The notes beneath the pieces were generated by a model. It was not told where the DNA came from. It did not search any database and saw nothing but the letters and a program-made list of their open reading frames with translations. A DNA stretch of 6,608 bases from a bacterium. Its GTDB lineage: Bacteria; Electryoneota; RPQS01. Of this stretch, positions 1-6,072 are shown in pieces. Numbering within the stretch: the stretch's first letter is position 1; the number at the start of each line of letters is the position of its first letter. The stretch covers positions 1 through 6,608 of the forward strand of contig JAQTRJ010000122.1 of assembly GCA_028711875.1 (NCBI GenBank). Direction: 5' to 3'. The translations under genes were made by a program, and so were the position numbers.

Positions 1-390
1 CAGCCGCTGCGCCAGCGTGCGCGCCGCCACCGCCACGGCCACGGAGTGCTTCCAGAATTCGTTGCGGTCGAAGTCCCCCACCACTCCCTCGCGGTCAAAC
101 AGATCGAGCACGGCGCTGGAGAGAACCAGATGCCGCAAATTTGTCATTCCGATAATCATGACCGCCTGATGGACGCCGGTGACCTCGTGCCTGATTCCGA
201 AATAGGACGAGTTCACAAGCTTGAGCACGCGGGTCGCCAGCGAAATATCCCCCTCGACGATGCCGGAAACCGTCTGCATGGACACATTCGGGTCGTCGCT
301 GCTCTCCAGCAGCCGCACCGCGACGTCGGGCAGCGTGGGCAGTGTTTTCACGTCGCGCAGCGCCAGCGCCACTTTTTCCCGCTGGTTCAT
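1..390 (-). CDS. HDOD-domain protein, N-terminal 130 residues (partial, runs off left edge)
   Basis: The frame is open from an ATG at 388-390 to the window edge, giving 130 residues with no stop. Residues 17-98 read as an HDOD domain: the entry motif LPTLPDVAVRLL (17-28), a polar helix ending in VEGD (45-48), then ATRVLKLVNSSYFG (52-65), which is the family's 'vLrlaNSayfg' motif, and HQAVMIIGMTNLRHLVL (74-90), its 'qAi..lG...l..l' motif. A following FWKHSVAVAVAA segment is also typical of the family. HDOD proteins are non-catalytic relatives of HD phosphohydrolases, found in signalling and motility regulators; the ligand here is unknown. The start codon overlaps the fliQ stop as ATGA, with GGAG nine bases upstream, so translation is probably coupled to fliQ. 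In most flagellar operons fliR would sit here. Any further domains (GGDEF, HD-GYP, receiver) would lie outside the window. The domain call is firm; the biological role is inference. Confidence 0.88.
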   Translation of the reverse strand, partial: MNQREKVALALRDVKTLPTLPDVAVRLLESSDDPNVSMQTVSGIVEGDISLATRVLKLVNSSYFGIRHEVTGVHQAVMIIGMTNLRHLVLSSAVLDLFDREGVVGDFDRNEFWKHSVAVAVAARTLAQRL

Positions 391-656
391 CGCGCGATCT
401 CCGGAATAATGGAAAAAATATACTGGAAATAGTCCGTGACCTCGGCCGCCATCCACGGAAGCGTCAGCAGCAGCACCAACGCGGTCACCACGATCTTCGG
501 AATAAACGCCAGCGTCATCTCGTTGATCTGCGTCACCGCCTGAAATATCGAAATCGTGATTCCCACCACCAGCCCTGCCAAAAGCATGGGCGCGCTGATC
601 GTTAAGGCCGTCGTCAGCGCCTGCGTGGTCAGATAGAGAGCAAGCTGTTGCGTCAT
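387..656 (-). CDS. fliQ: Flagellar export gate protein FliQ
   Basis: An 89-residue protein, the usual FliQ length. FliQ is a small inner-membrane subunit of the flagellar type III export gate; with FliP and FliR it forms a helical assembly at the centre of the basal body. Two hydrophobic helices are visible, at about residues 13-36 (containing LAGLVVGITISIFQAVTQI) and 50-69 (containing IPKIVVTALVLLLTLPWM). The family signature FQAVTQINEMTLAFIPKI between them (38-55) is fully preserved. The start ATG at 654-656 follows the fliP stop by 8 bases and has AAGGA five bases upstream. The stop overlaps the start of the HDOD gene (ATGA). Identification is secure; no defects are seen. Confidence 0.98.
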   Translation of the reverse strand: MTQQLALYLTTQALTTALTISAPMLLAGLVVGITISIFQAVTQINEMTLAFIPKIVVTALVLLLTLPWMAAEVTDYFQYIFSIIPEIAR

Positions 657-664
657 GATGATCC

Positions 665-1414
665 TTACCGGAAACTCTTGACGAGCGATTCCACAACCAG
701 ATACCAGCCGTCCACCATCACGAACAGCAGAATTTTGAACGGCAGACTCACCATGACTGGCGGAAGCATCATCATCCCCATCGCCAACAGCACCGAGGAC
801 ACCACCATGTCAATGATGAGAAACGGCAGATACAATGCAAAGCCGATCTGGAATGAGATGCGCAGCTCGCTGATGATGAACGCCGGCACCAGGACACTCA
901 GACCGATGTCGGACGGATTCTCGGGCCGCGGCTGACCGGAGAGATTCACGAACAGCGCCAGGTCTTTCTCGCGCACCTGCCGCATCATGAACTCCTTGAA
1001 CGGCTTCGTCGCGTTGTCGAGCGCCGTCTGCTGGTCAATCGTCTTGGCCATGTACGGTTTGAGCGCCGTTTCGTTCACCGTGTTCAGCGTCGGCGACATC
1101 ACGTAGAAGGAGAGAATCAGCGCAAGTCCGACTACAAGCTGCGCCGGCGGCACCTGATTGGCGCCCATCGCCTGACGAACGAAATGCAGCACGACCAGAA
1201 TCCGCGTGAAACTGGTCATCATCAGCACCAGCGCCGGGGCCAGCGCCATGAGCGTCATCAGGCCGATGATCTGCAGCGTCGGAACGACTTCCGTCGGATC
1301 CGACGATTGCGAGAGCTTCAGCGTCACGCTCGGCAGTTGCTGAGCCAGGGCGGCGTGCGACCACGCGAACAGCGCGAAGATCGCGGCCGCGCTGCGTGCC
1401 AGCGTTCGTTTCAT
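665..1414 (-). CDS. fliP: Flagellar export gate protein FliP
   Basis: A 249-residue protein, normal for FliP, the main pore-forming subunit of the FliPQR type III export gate in the inner membrane. Residues 1-24 form a cleavable-type signal peptide (basic start, hydrophobic core, ALA before Q25), as is usual for this family. Both family signatures are intact: PALVLMMTSFTRILVVL (60-76) in the first membrane helix pair, and ISELRISFQIGFALYLPF (181-198) leading into DMVVSSVLLAMGMMMLPP. The C-terminal segment contains FKILLFVMVDGW (226-237). A periplasmic loop (about 110-165) separates the two halves. The ATG at 1412-1414 overlaps the fliO stop in an ATGA junction. The local ribosome-binding site is weak, so translation is probably coupled to fliO. 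Confidence 0.99.
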   Translation of the reverse strand: MKRTLARSAAAIFALFAWSHAALAQQLPSVTLKLSQSSDPTEVVPTLQIIGLMTLMALAPALVLMMTSFTRILVVLHFVRQAMGANQVPPAQLVVGLALILSFYVMSPTLNTVNETALKPYMAKTIDQQTALDNATKPFKEFMMRQVREKDLALFVNLSGQPRPENPSDIGLSVLVPAFIISELRISFQIGFALYLPFLIIDMVVSSVLLAMGMMMLPPVMVSLPFKILLFVMVDGWYLVVESLVKSFR

Positions 1415-1758
1415 GATTCGGCGCGCTTCAGGAATTCGCGGAAGCTCGGAACGCCGCGCGGTTTGCGGACGACGGCGTCGAGCACGGTTTGACGATCCGC
1501 CGGATCGCGGATCTCCATGAGGGACGTCAGACTCTTGTCGGTCGCGCCCACCAGAAGCACGCTCGATCCGACTTCGAGAATATAAATCTGCCGTTTGGGA
1601 CCGAGCGATTTAACGGCCACCACCCGCCAGCCTTCAACTCCGTTCTCGCTGAAGCGTCCCCCGATGTTCAATCGGCGGAGCGCGTAGGCGAGTCCGAGAA
1701 TCAGACCCAGAATACCCGCCAGCGCGGCGATGGTCTTGAGAATTTCGATCCAGCCCAT
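1411..1758 (-). CDS. fliO: FliO-family flagellar export gate assembly protein
   Basis: A 115-residue protein with one N-terminal membrane helix (about residues 7-27, LKTIAALAGILGLILGLAYAL), followed by a basic RRL and a small cytoplasmic beta-rich domain. GPKRQIYILEVGSSVLLVGAT (53-73) matches the FliO pattern of 'l..kr.l.lvevg...lLlGvt'. FliO is a poorly conserved, membrane-bound assembly factor that promotes FliP ring formation. The call rests on this pattern plus position between fliN and fliP, its usual place. The C-terminus is basic (FREFLKRAES). The start ATG shares its A with the fliN stop (TGATG) and no strong ribosome-binding site is visible, so translational re-initiation is likely. 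The stop overlaps fliP by four bases. Confidence 0.88.
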   Translation of the reverse strand: MGWIEILKTIAALAGILGLILGLAYALRRLNIGGRFSENGVEGWRVVAVKSLGPKRQIYILEVGSSVLLVGATDKSLTSLMEIRDPADRQTVLDAVVRKPRGVPSFREFLKRAES

Positions 1759-2636
1759 CAGTTGCGCCGTGACCGCACGATCTCATGCGGCGAAATGATT
1801 TCCGTCAGGCGGACGGCGAAATTCTCGTCCACCACCACGACCTCACCGCGCGCGAACAGCCGCCCGTTCACGAATAAGTCCACCGGCTCGCCGGAGAGCT
1901 TGTCAAGCTCCACGATTGACCCCGGCGCGAGCCGGATGATGTCGCGGATCAGCATCGTCGTACGGCCCAGCTCGATCGAAATCGGGAGCTCGATGTCGAG
2001 CACCAATCCCATCTCTTTTCCGATCTCAGGACCCTTCACCGGTTCATCGTAAGTCTCCGGTTCGTCCCCTGCGGCAACGCTGTTATCGGGGAAACACGCC
2101 TGCCAGAAGTCCAGCGAAATAATCTGAAAGACCGACTCCGGCGTATCGAGACCGATGTCCAGACGATTAATCATCCACACGGTGCCGACAAAATCAGCCG
2201 GCGTCAGATCCACCAGCGCCGCCTTGACGTCGTCAATCCCGATGCCGTGTCCGACGTCTTCCGCCAAACGGCCGCTGAATCCGACCATCACCTCGCGGAA
2301 CATGTCGCGGATCGGCTCCAGATGCTCTTCATGCGAGAACGGCGTCGAACCGTTTCCCAGCAGCAGCAGATCTCCGAGCTTTCCGGCCGTCTCGCGCCCC
2401 ATCACAAACTGCACTTTGCCCGGTCCGCCTTCCGTCACCGTCATGCTCGCGATGACCACTTCGCCCGGCAGCGCCGCCTTCAGCTCCTTGAAATCGAATT
2501 CTTGCGGTCCCTGAGCCTGAACCGTAACCTCGCGCTCCAGGAATCCGCGCAGCGATTCCTCAAGCACGGTGCGGAACAGTTCTTCCGCTTGCTCGACCTT
2601 CTGGTCCAGCACGTCATTGAGAAGTAGATTACCCAA
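1758..2636 (-). CDS. fliN: Flagellar switch protein FliN, long FliY-like form
   Basis: A 292-residue C-ring protein, about twice the length of E. coli FliN. The C-terminal part (about 208-283) is a SpoA/FliN domain: GLVLDIELPISIELGRT, then IIRLAPGSIVELDKLSGEP (233-251), VDLFVNGRLFARGEVVV (252-268) and FAVRLTEII. These match FliN closely, so it should form the lower C-ring with FliM. The N-terminal part (about 15-180) resembles the CheC/FliY domain: GKVQFVMGRETAGKLGDLLL (73-92) and DMFREVMVGFSGRLAEDVG (111-129). In CheC-type phosphatases this second stretch carries a D/S-xxx-E-xx-N active site; here D111 and E115 are present but the Asn position is V118. A linker rich in E, P and D (190-207) joins the halves. 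The start is TTG at 2634-2636, chosen because GGAGGAGG lies six bases upstream and no ATG fits; it overlaps fliM by 8 bases. FliN identity is firm; the CheC assignment is inferred from motif pattern. Confidence 0.92.
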   Translation of the reverse strand: MGNLLLNDVLDQKVEQAEELFRTVLEESLRGFLEREVTVQAQGPQEFDFKELKAALPGEVVIASMTVTEGGPGKVQFVMGRETAGKLGDLLLLGNGSTPFSHEEHLEPIRDMFREVMVGFSGRLAEDVGHGIGIDDVKAALVDLTPADFVGTVWMINRLDIGLDTPESVFQIISLDFWQACFPDNSVAAGDEPETYDEPVKGPEIGKEMGLVLDIELPISIELGRTTMLIRDIIRLAPGSIVELDKLSGEPVDLFVNGRLFARGEVVVVDENFAVRLTEIISPHEIVRSRRN

Positions 2637-3618
2637 GATTAGCCTCCTCCAAGGCGGTTACTCGGCGAAGGATGCGAACCGCCCGCTTCGAATTCGATGC
2701 GCCCGGCTCGCCCCAGAATTTCACGCGACCGTTCACCCACACCTTCAAACCTTCCCCCCGACGCTCGTCAATCCGAATCACGTCGCCCGGCTGCAGCCGC
2801 ATGATGTCTTTCATGCTCAAATGCGACGAGCCAAACTGCGCCGTAATCGGCAGTCGCGTGAGCCGGATTCGCGTTTGCAGCTCCTCGAACTCGTGATGCG
2901 AAATCCGCTTCGTCACCGGACTCGCCCAGCTGGTGGACAAATTCTGAATCAACGGATCGAGAACGAAATAGGGAAAACACAGATTCATCGGGAAGGTCAT
3001 ATCCCGAATCACGATTTCGAACGACACCACCGCCGCCGTTTCCGAGGCTGGAGCGATCTGCACGAACTGCGGATTGGATTCGAACGATTCGATATACAGG
3101 TTCATCCGGAAGATTTGCCGCCAGGAATCCGTGAGAATGCTCAGTGCCGACTCGGCGACCTTGCGCAGAATGTTCTGTTCGATGATCGTCAGTTCGCGGA
3201 TGCTCCCCACGCGATTTCCCGTCCCGCCCAACAGCCGGTCCACCACGGTCAGCGCGAACTGCGGAGACACTTCGAGGATCGCCGAGCCTTTCAGATTCTT
3301 GGACGCCACGATGTAGATGCACGACGGCACCGACAGCGACAGCATGTACTCCGAATAGGTGGCCTGATCAATGGACAGCAGATTGATGTCCACCAGCGTC
3401 CGCAGCGTGCTCGACAAATACGTGCCGAAGCTGCGCGCAAACGTGTCGTGAATCGTGCGCAGCGCCCGCAGCTGATCCTTCGAAATGCGGTCGGGATGTT
3501 TGAAATCGTAGAGATGGATCGAGCGCTCTTTCGTCTCCGCCACGGGCTCGTAGCTCTGGGCGGCGGACACGCTGCGCAGCAGCGCGTCAATCTCGTCTTG
3601 AGTGAGAATCTTGCTCAT
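2629..3618 (-). CDS. fliM: Flagellar motor switch protein FliM
   Basis: A 329-residue protein of normal FliM length. FliM forms the upper C-ring, binds phospho-CheY and controls rotation sense. The N-terminal CheY-P binding peptide ILTQDEIDALL (4-14) is intact. The middle CheC-like domain (about 35-225) starts at IHLYDFKHPDRISKDQLRAL and carries the FliM hallmark LLGGTGN (129-135) followed by LTIIEQNILRKV (143-154). The C-terminal SpoA domain (about 245-322) contains LPITAQFGSSHLSMKDIMRL and LKVWVNGRVKFWG. The ATG at 3616-3618 follows the fliL stop by 6 bases with a weak AGG five bases upstream, so coupling with fliL is likely. The 3' end carries the ribosome-binding site of fliN within its coding sequence. 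The intact CheY-binding peptide implies that a chemotaxis pathway feeds this motor. Confidence 0.98.
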   Translation of the reverse strand: MSKILTQDEIDALLRSVSAAQSYEPVAETKERSIHLYDFKHPDRISKDQLRALRTIHDTFARSFGTYLSSTLRTLVDINLLSIDQATYSEYMLSLSVPSCIYIVASKNLKGSAILEVSPQFALTVVDRLLGGTGNRVGSIRELTIIEQNILRKVAESALSILTDSWRQIFRMNLYIESFESNPQFVQIAPASETAAVVSFEIVIRDMTFPMNLCFPYFVLDPLIQNLSTSWASPVTKRISHHEFEELQTRIRLTRLPITAQFGSSHLSMKDIMRLQPGDVIRIDERRGEGLKVWVNGRVKFWGEPGASNSKRAVRILRRVTALEEANLG

Positions 3619-3624
3619 GATCGC

Positions 3625-4176
3625 CTACTGTAGAACGTATCCCGTGAACAGCACCCGCGACACCGGATCGTCGGCGAACTGCTCGTTGACGATGACCTTG
3701 ACTTCGTCTTTCAGCGTGTCGCGGTATTGGACGTTGGCCAGTTGTTCGAACGGCTTCGAAGCCAGCAGCGAAATCACGGCGTCCCGGATCAGCGGAGCCT
3801 TGCTCTCAAACAGCTTGTCCGATTCAAGAGCCGTGGTTTCCAGACCGATCTTCACCGCCAGAAAGCGGCGGCCCGCCGTCTCCGCGGGATTCACCACGAA
3901 CTCATCGAGCATCACCACGCTCGCCTCTTTCGCCTCTTCCTTCGGCGGTTCCTTCGGCTCCTCGGATTTGACTTCGGTCGCTCCCGCGGGATGGCTGAAG
4001 ATAAGCGCCTTTTGCAGATAGTACGAACCCGCAATCTGCACGAGCAGTACCGCCGCGAAAATCGCCCACTTGGGAGGGACGAATTTTTTCGCCGGTTTCT
4101 CCGCCGCGGGCGCGTCCGTCGGTTCCGGCGACGCGGGCGGAGCAGATTTTTTCTGTTCCGGTTCTGATTTGGGCAT
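3625..4176 (-). CDS. fliL: Flagellar basal body-associated protein FliL
   Basis: A 183-residue single-pass inner-membrane protein that surrounds or supports the stator units. Residues 1-36 are a Pro/Ala/Lys/Glu-rich cytoplasmic tail; about 37-60 is the membrane helix (WAIFAAVLLVQIAGSYYLQK); 66-86 is an acidic, Lys/Pro-rich linker; about 87-183 is the periplasmic FliL domain. Family hallmarks are LDEFVVNPAE (90-99), RRFLAVKIGLE (103-113), PLIRDAVISLLASK (128-141), LKDEVKVIVNEQF (155-167) and the terminal VLFTGYVLQ. An in-frame ATG lies 12 bases upstream (4186-4188), but I prefer the ATG at 4174-4176 because GAGG sits six bases before it, while nothing comparable precedes the earlier one. Its usual neighbours motA and motB are not next to it here. 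It is the first gene of the fliL-fliMNOPQ block and is preceded by a structured non-coding segment. Confidence 0.94.
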   Translation of the reverse strand: MPKSEPEQKKSAPPASPEPTDAPAAEKPAKKFVPPKWAIFAAVLLVQIAGSYYLQKALIFSHPAGATEVKSEEPKEPPKEEAKEASVVMLDEFVVNPAETAGRRFLAVKIGLETTALESDKLFESKAPLIRDAVISLLASKPFEQLANVQYRDTLKDEVKVIVNEQFADDPVSRVLFTGYVLQ

Positions 4177-4200
4177 GACGAACCTCATAGACGCCGAACC

Positions 4201-4246
4201 GCATCGCCTCGCTCCCGATGAATCGCCATGTCACAGGAGGCGATGC
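4201..4246. repeat. Perfect 10-bp inverted repeat in the fliL leader
   Basis: GCATCGCCTC (4201-4210) is perfectly inverted as GAGGCGATGC (4237-4246), separated by 26 bases. The nearer arm ends 24 bases before the fliL ATG, so it could be either a regulator-binding site or a stem in the fliL 5' leader. The pairing is directly visible; any function is inference, and the large loop makes it a modest RNA structure. Confidence 0.45.
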
Positions 4247-4355
4247 CAAAACGGCAAAAAAAACTGAAACCCACCGAGGCGTGGTTGGCGGAGCGAACAG
4301 CGGACATAGCGCGGATGGAAGCGGAAGCGACGAGGAAGCGATCGGAAGGAAGGGA

Positions 4356-4383
4356 GGGCGGGGCCGCCGGAGCGGCCCCGCCC
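4356..4383 (-). terminator. Strong GC-rich hairpin just downstream of flgE
   Basis: GGGCGGGGCCGC (4356-4367) pairs perfectly with GCGGCCCCGCCC (4372-4383) around a 4-base loop, beginning 11 bases after the flgE stop. On the flgE transcript the loop reads UCCG closed by C-G, a member of the very stable UNCG tetraloop class. There is no U-tract after it, so it is not a textbook intrinsic terminator. It may block 3' exonucleases, act with Rho, or attenuate read-through into fliL. The stem is certain; the mode of action is inferred. Confidence 0.6.
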
Positions 4384-4394
4384 GGTCGTCATGC

Positions 4395-6062
4395 TTACCG
4401 CTTGAGCTGCGTCACTTCGTTCAGAAGCGCATCCGCAGTCGTAATCACCCGCGCGCTGGCTTGAAAGCCCCGCTGCGCGATAATCATATCGGTGAACTGC
4501 TCAGCCAAGTCCACCGTCGAAAGCTCGAGGTAACCCGAGTAAATCTGGTTGACGTTGCCGGTTTCCAGTCCGATCATCGCATCGCCCGAGTTCACCGTGG
4601 CGCTGTAGATGTTCTCGCCGGAGAGCTGCAATCCCGACGGATTCGCGAACCGCGCCAGCGCAATCTGCCCCAGCGTGCGCGAAATTCCGTTCGAATAGCT
4701 GCCCGTGATTTTTCCGGTGCTGTCCACCGCGAAGTCCTGCAGCACGCCCATGCCGTGACCGTCCTGATTCAAAGCGATGGTTGTGCTGTCGGAAGCGAAC
4801 TGCGTGATGCCGTCGAACGTCCCGACGGTGCCGCCGTTCAAATTGATGACCATGCCCTGCGCTTCCCCCGGCGAGAACGTCAGCGGACCGCCTTCGAACG
4901 CCAGCAGAGAGCCGTCGGTGTTGAACCGCACTGATCCGTGGTTGCCCATGAGCCGGTCGTTGATGTCGTCAATCGCGCCGTCGTCAGCCACGATCTCCCA
5001 GTCCCATTTGTTGGCCTCGGTGACGTCCTGCGTGAAGTTGATTTCCACCTTGTGCTTGTCGCCGCGGCTGTCATAGACGTTGATCGAAGTCGAGTGCGTT
5101 CCCGTCGTTCCCGCTTCGGTGTTGGCGAAAGTCGGCAACAGCATCGCCGAAGCCGCGCTCTGATCTTCGAACGTCATCGAAATCGTCGTCTGGCTTGTCC
5201 CGCTCAAATTGTCGCGGAGGAGGAATTTGCCCGATGCGTCAAGACTGATCGTCGCCCCGTCCTCGGAGCCGCTGTGATATCCCGAGTCCGAATTGATGCG
5301 GCTGATGAGATCTCCCAGCGTCGTACCGTCGTTGCTCGCGCCGTAGGTAAAGGTAAAGTCGACGGCCGCGCCCTCCCGATCGGTGCCGCTGATCGTAATG
5401 ACGTCGCCATCATCCAAATCGGCGGTGACTTGATCCAGATCGTTGATGGCGGTCGCCGTCGTCGCCGGATTGCTGTCCGACGTGAACGCGATGGACGCCG
5501 TGTGCACGCGCGCCGTAGAGGCGTTCGCATTCAGGTTGCAGAAATACTGAATCTCCGTCGTCGCCCGCGCCGGATCCTTCTCGCCAAACGGCAGCGTCAG
5601 CGGCTCCACCGACGAAGAACTGATCAACACGCCGTTCTTATCGGCCAGCCGTCCCAACACGTGATAGCTTCCCCCCGCCGCCAGCAGCGAGCCGTCCGCG
5701 TCAATCTGGAAGTTTCCCGATCGCGTGAAATACTGCTGATCGCCGTTGCCAACCACGAACAGTCCGTCACCCGAAATCGCCAGATCGGTGCGATTCCCGG
5801 TGTTCTCGAAGTTGCCCTGCTCGAACACGCGGTCAATCGAGGAAATTCTCATCCCCAGCCCGACCTCGATTCCGTTCTTGCCCCCGCTGCTCTCCGAAGG
5901 CCCGTTGGCCGCCTCGAGCAGCTGCGAGAAACCGGTCGCAAACGACACGCGGCTTCCCTTGAATCCGATGGTGTTGACGTTGGCGATGTTGTCGCCGATA
6001 ACGTCCATTCGGGTCTGATGATTGGTCAGTCCCGAAACCGCACTGAACAACGATGGCATCAT
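4395..6062 (-). CDS. flgE: Flagellar hook protein FlgE
   Basis: A 555-residue hook subunit, longer than the roughly 400-residue E. coli FlgE. It is exported through the type III apparatus and polymerises into the hook. The N-terminal rod-type motif SAVSGLTNHQTRMDVIGDNI (7-26) followed by ANVNTIGFKGSR is intact. The D1 motif TDLAISGDGLFVVG (92-105) and TRSGNFQIDADGSLL (113-127) follow. The C-terminus has GLQLSGENIYSATVNSGDA (477-495), then ELSTVDLAEQFTDMIIAQRG (513-532) and FQASARVITTADALLNEV, the coiled-coil end. Residues about 215-300 form an inserted domain with a flagellin-IN-like pattern (GDVITISG, DLISRINSDSGYHSG, GATISLDASGKFLLRD). The only cysteine is C175, followed by N176 and preceded by K162 (see findings). 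The first of two tandem ATGs is chosen because GGAGG lies ten bases upstream. It is followed by a strong hairpin. Confidence 0.97.
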   Translation of the reverse strand: MMPSLFSAVSGLTNHQTRMDVIGDNIANVNTIGFKGSRVSFATGFSQLLEAANGPSESSGGKNGIEVGLGMRISSIDRVFEQGNFENTGNRTDLAISGDGLFVVGNGDQQYFTRSGNFQIDADGSLLAAGGSYHVLGRLADKNGVLISSSSVEPLTLPFGEKDPARATTEIQYFCNLNANASTARVHTASIAFTSDSNPATTATAINDLDQVTADLDDGDVITISGTDREGAAVDFTFTYGASNDGTTLGDLISRINSDSGYHSGSEDGATISLDASGKFLLRDNLSGTSQTTISMTFEDQSAASAMLLPTFANTEAGTTGTHSTSINVYDSRGDKHKVEINFTQDVTEANKWDWEIVADDGAIDDINDRLMGNHGSVRFNTDGSLLAFEGGPLTFSPGEAQGMVINLNGGTVGTFDGITQFASDSTTIALNQDGHGMGVLQDFAVDSTGKITGSYSNGISRTLGQIALARFANPSGLQLSGENIYSATVNSGDAMIGLETGNVNQIYSGYLELSTVDLAEQFTDMIIAQRGFQASARVITTADALLNEVTQLKR

Positions 6063-6072
6063 AGTTTGGGTT

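Larger units (their letters stand above)
4177..4394. other. flgE-fliL intergenic region
   Basis: This is the only long non-coding stretch in the window. Reading along the minus strand it contains a 12-bp hairpin just after flgE, a C/T-rich tract, an A8/T8 run (4256-4263) and a 10-bp inverted repeat before fliL. I found no convincing sigma-70, sigma-54 (GG-N10-GC) or sigma-28 promoter on the minus strand, although a fliL promoter would be expected here. Short open frames on both strands lack ribosome-binding sites at usable spacing and resemble no known protein. Confidence 0.75.

Noticed and set aside
46..432. 128-codon plus-strand open frame at the left edge
   Set aside because: The opposite strand encodes a clear HDOD domain and the end of FliQ over the same bases, so this frame is a shadow.
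2569..3633. 354-codon plus-strand open frame
   Set aside because: It is antisense to fliM, rich in His, Arg and Gln, and matches no family I know; fliM on the opposite strand is unmistakable.
4243..4263. TGCC-AAAAC-GGCA stem next to an A8/T8 run as an intrinsic terminator
   Set aside because: For flgE transcripts the U-run precedes the stem, and for plus-strand transcripts the stem is followed by A rather than U, so it has the wrong polarity in both directions; the stem is only 4 bp.
4187..4307. 40-codon minus-strand frame whose stop overlaps the upstream fliL ATG
   Set aside because: There is no ribosome-binding site, the peptide resembles nothing known, and the preferred fliL start is 12 bases further on, which removes the apparent coupling.
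4189..4350. Sigma-54 or sigma-28 promoter for the fliL operon
   Set aside because: I looked on the minus strand for GG-N10-GC and for TAAA...GCCGATAA; the candidates had wrong spacing (for example 15 bases between GG and GC) or poor matches.
4228..4464. Possible small plus-strand gene in the flgE-fliL gap (Lys/Arg/Ala/Glu-rich peptide)
   Set aside because: The only SD-like sequence (AGGAGG) is two bases from the internal ATG at 4243 and absent before the ATG at 4228; the frame runs into the antisense of the hairpin and flgE; no recognisable protein results.
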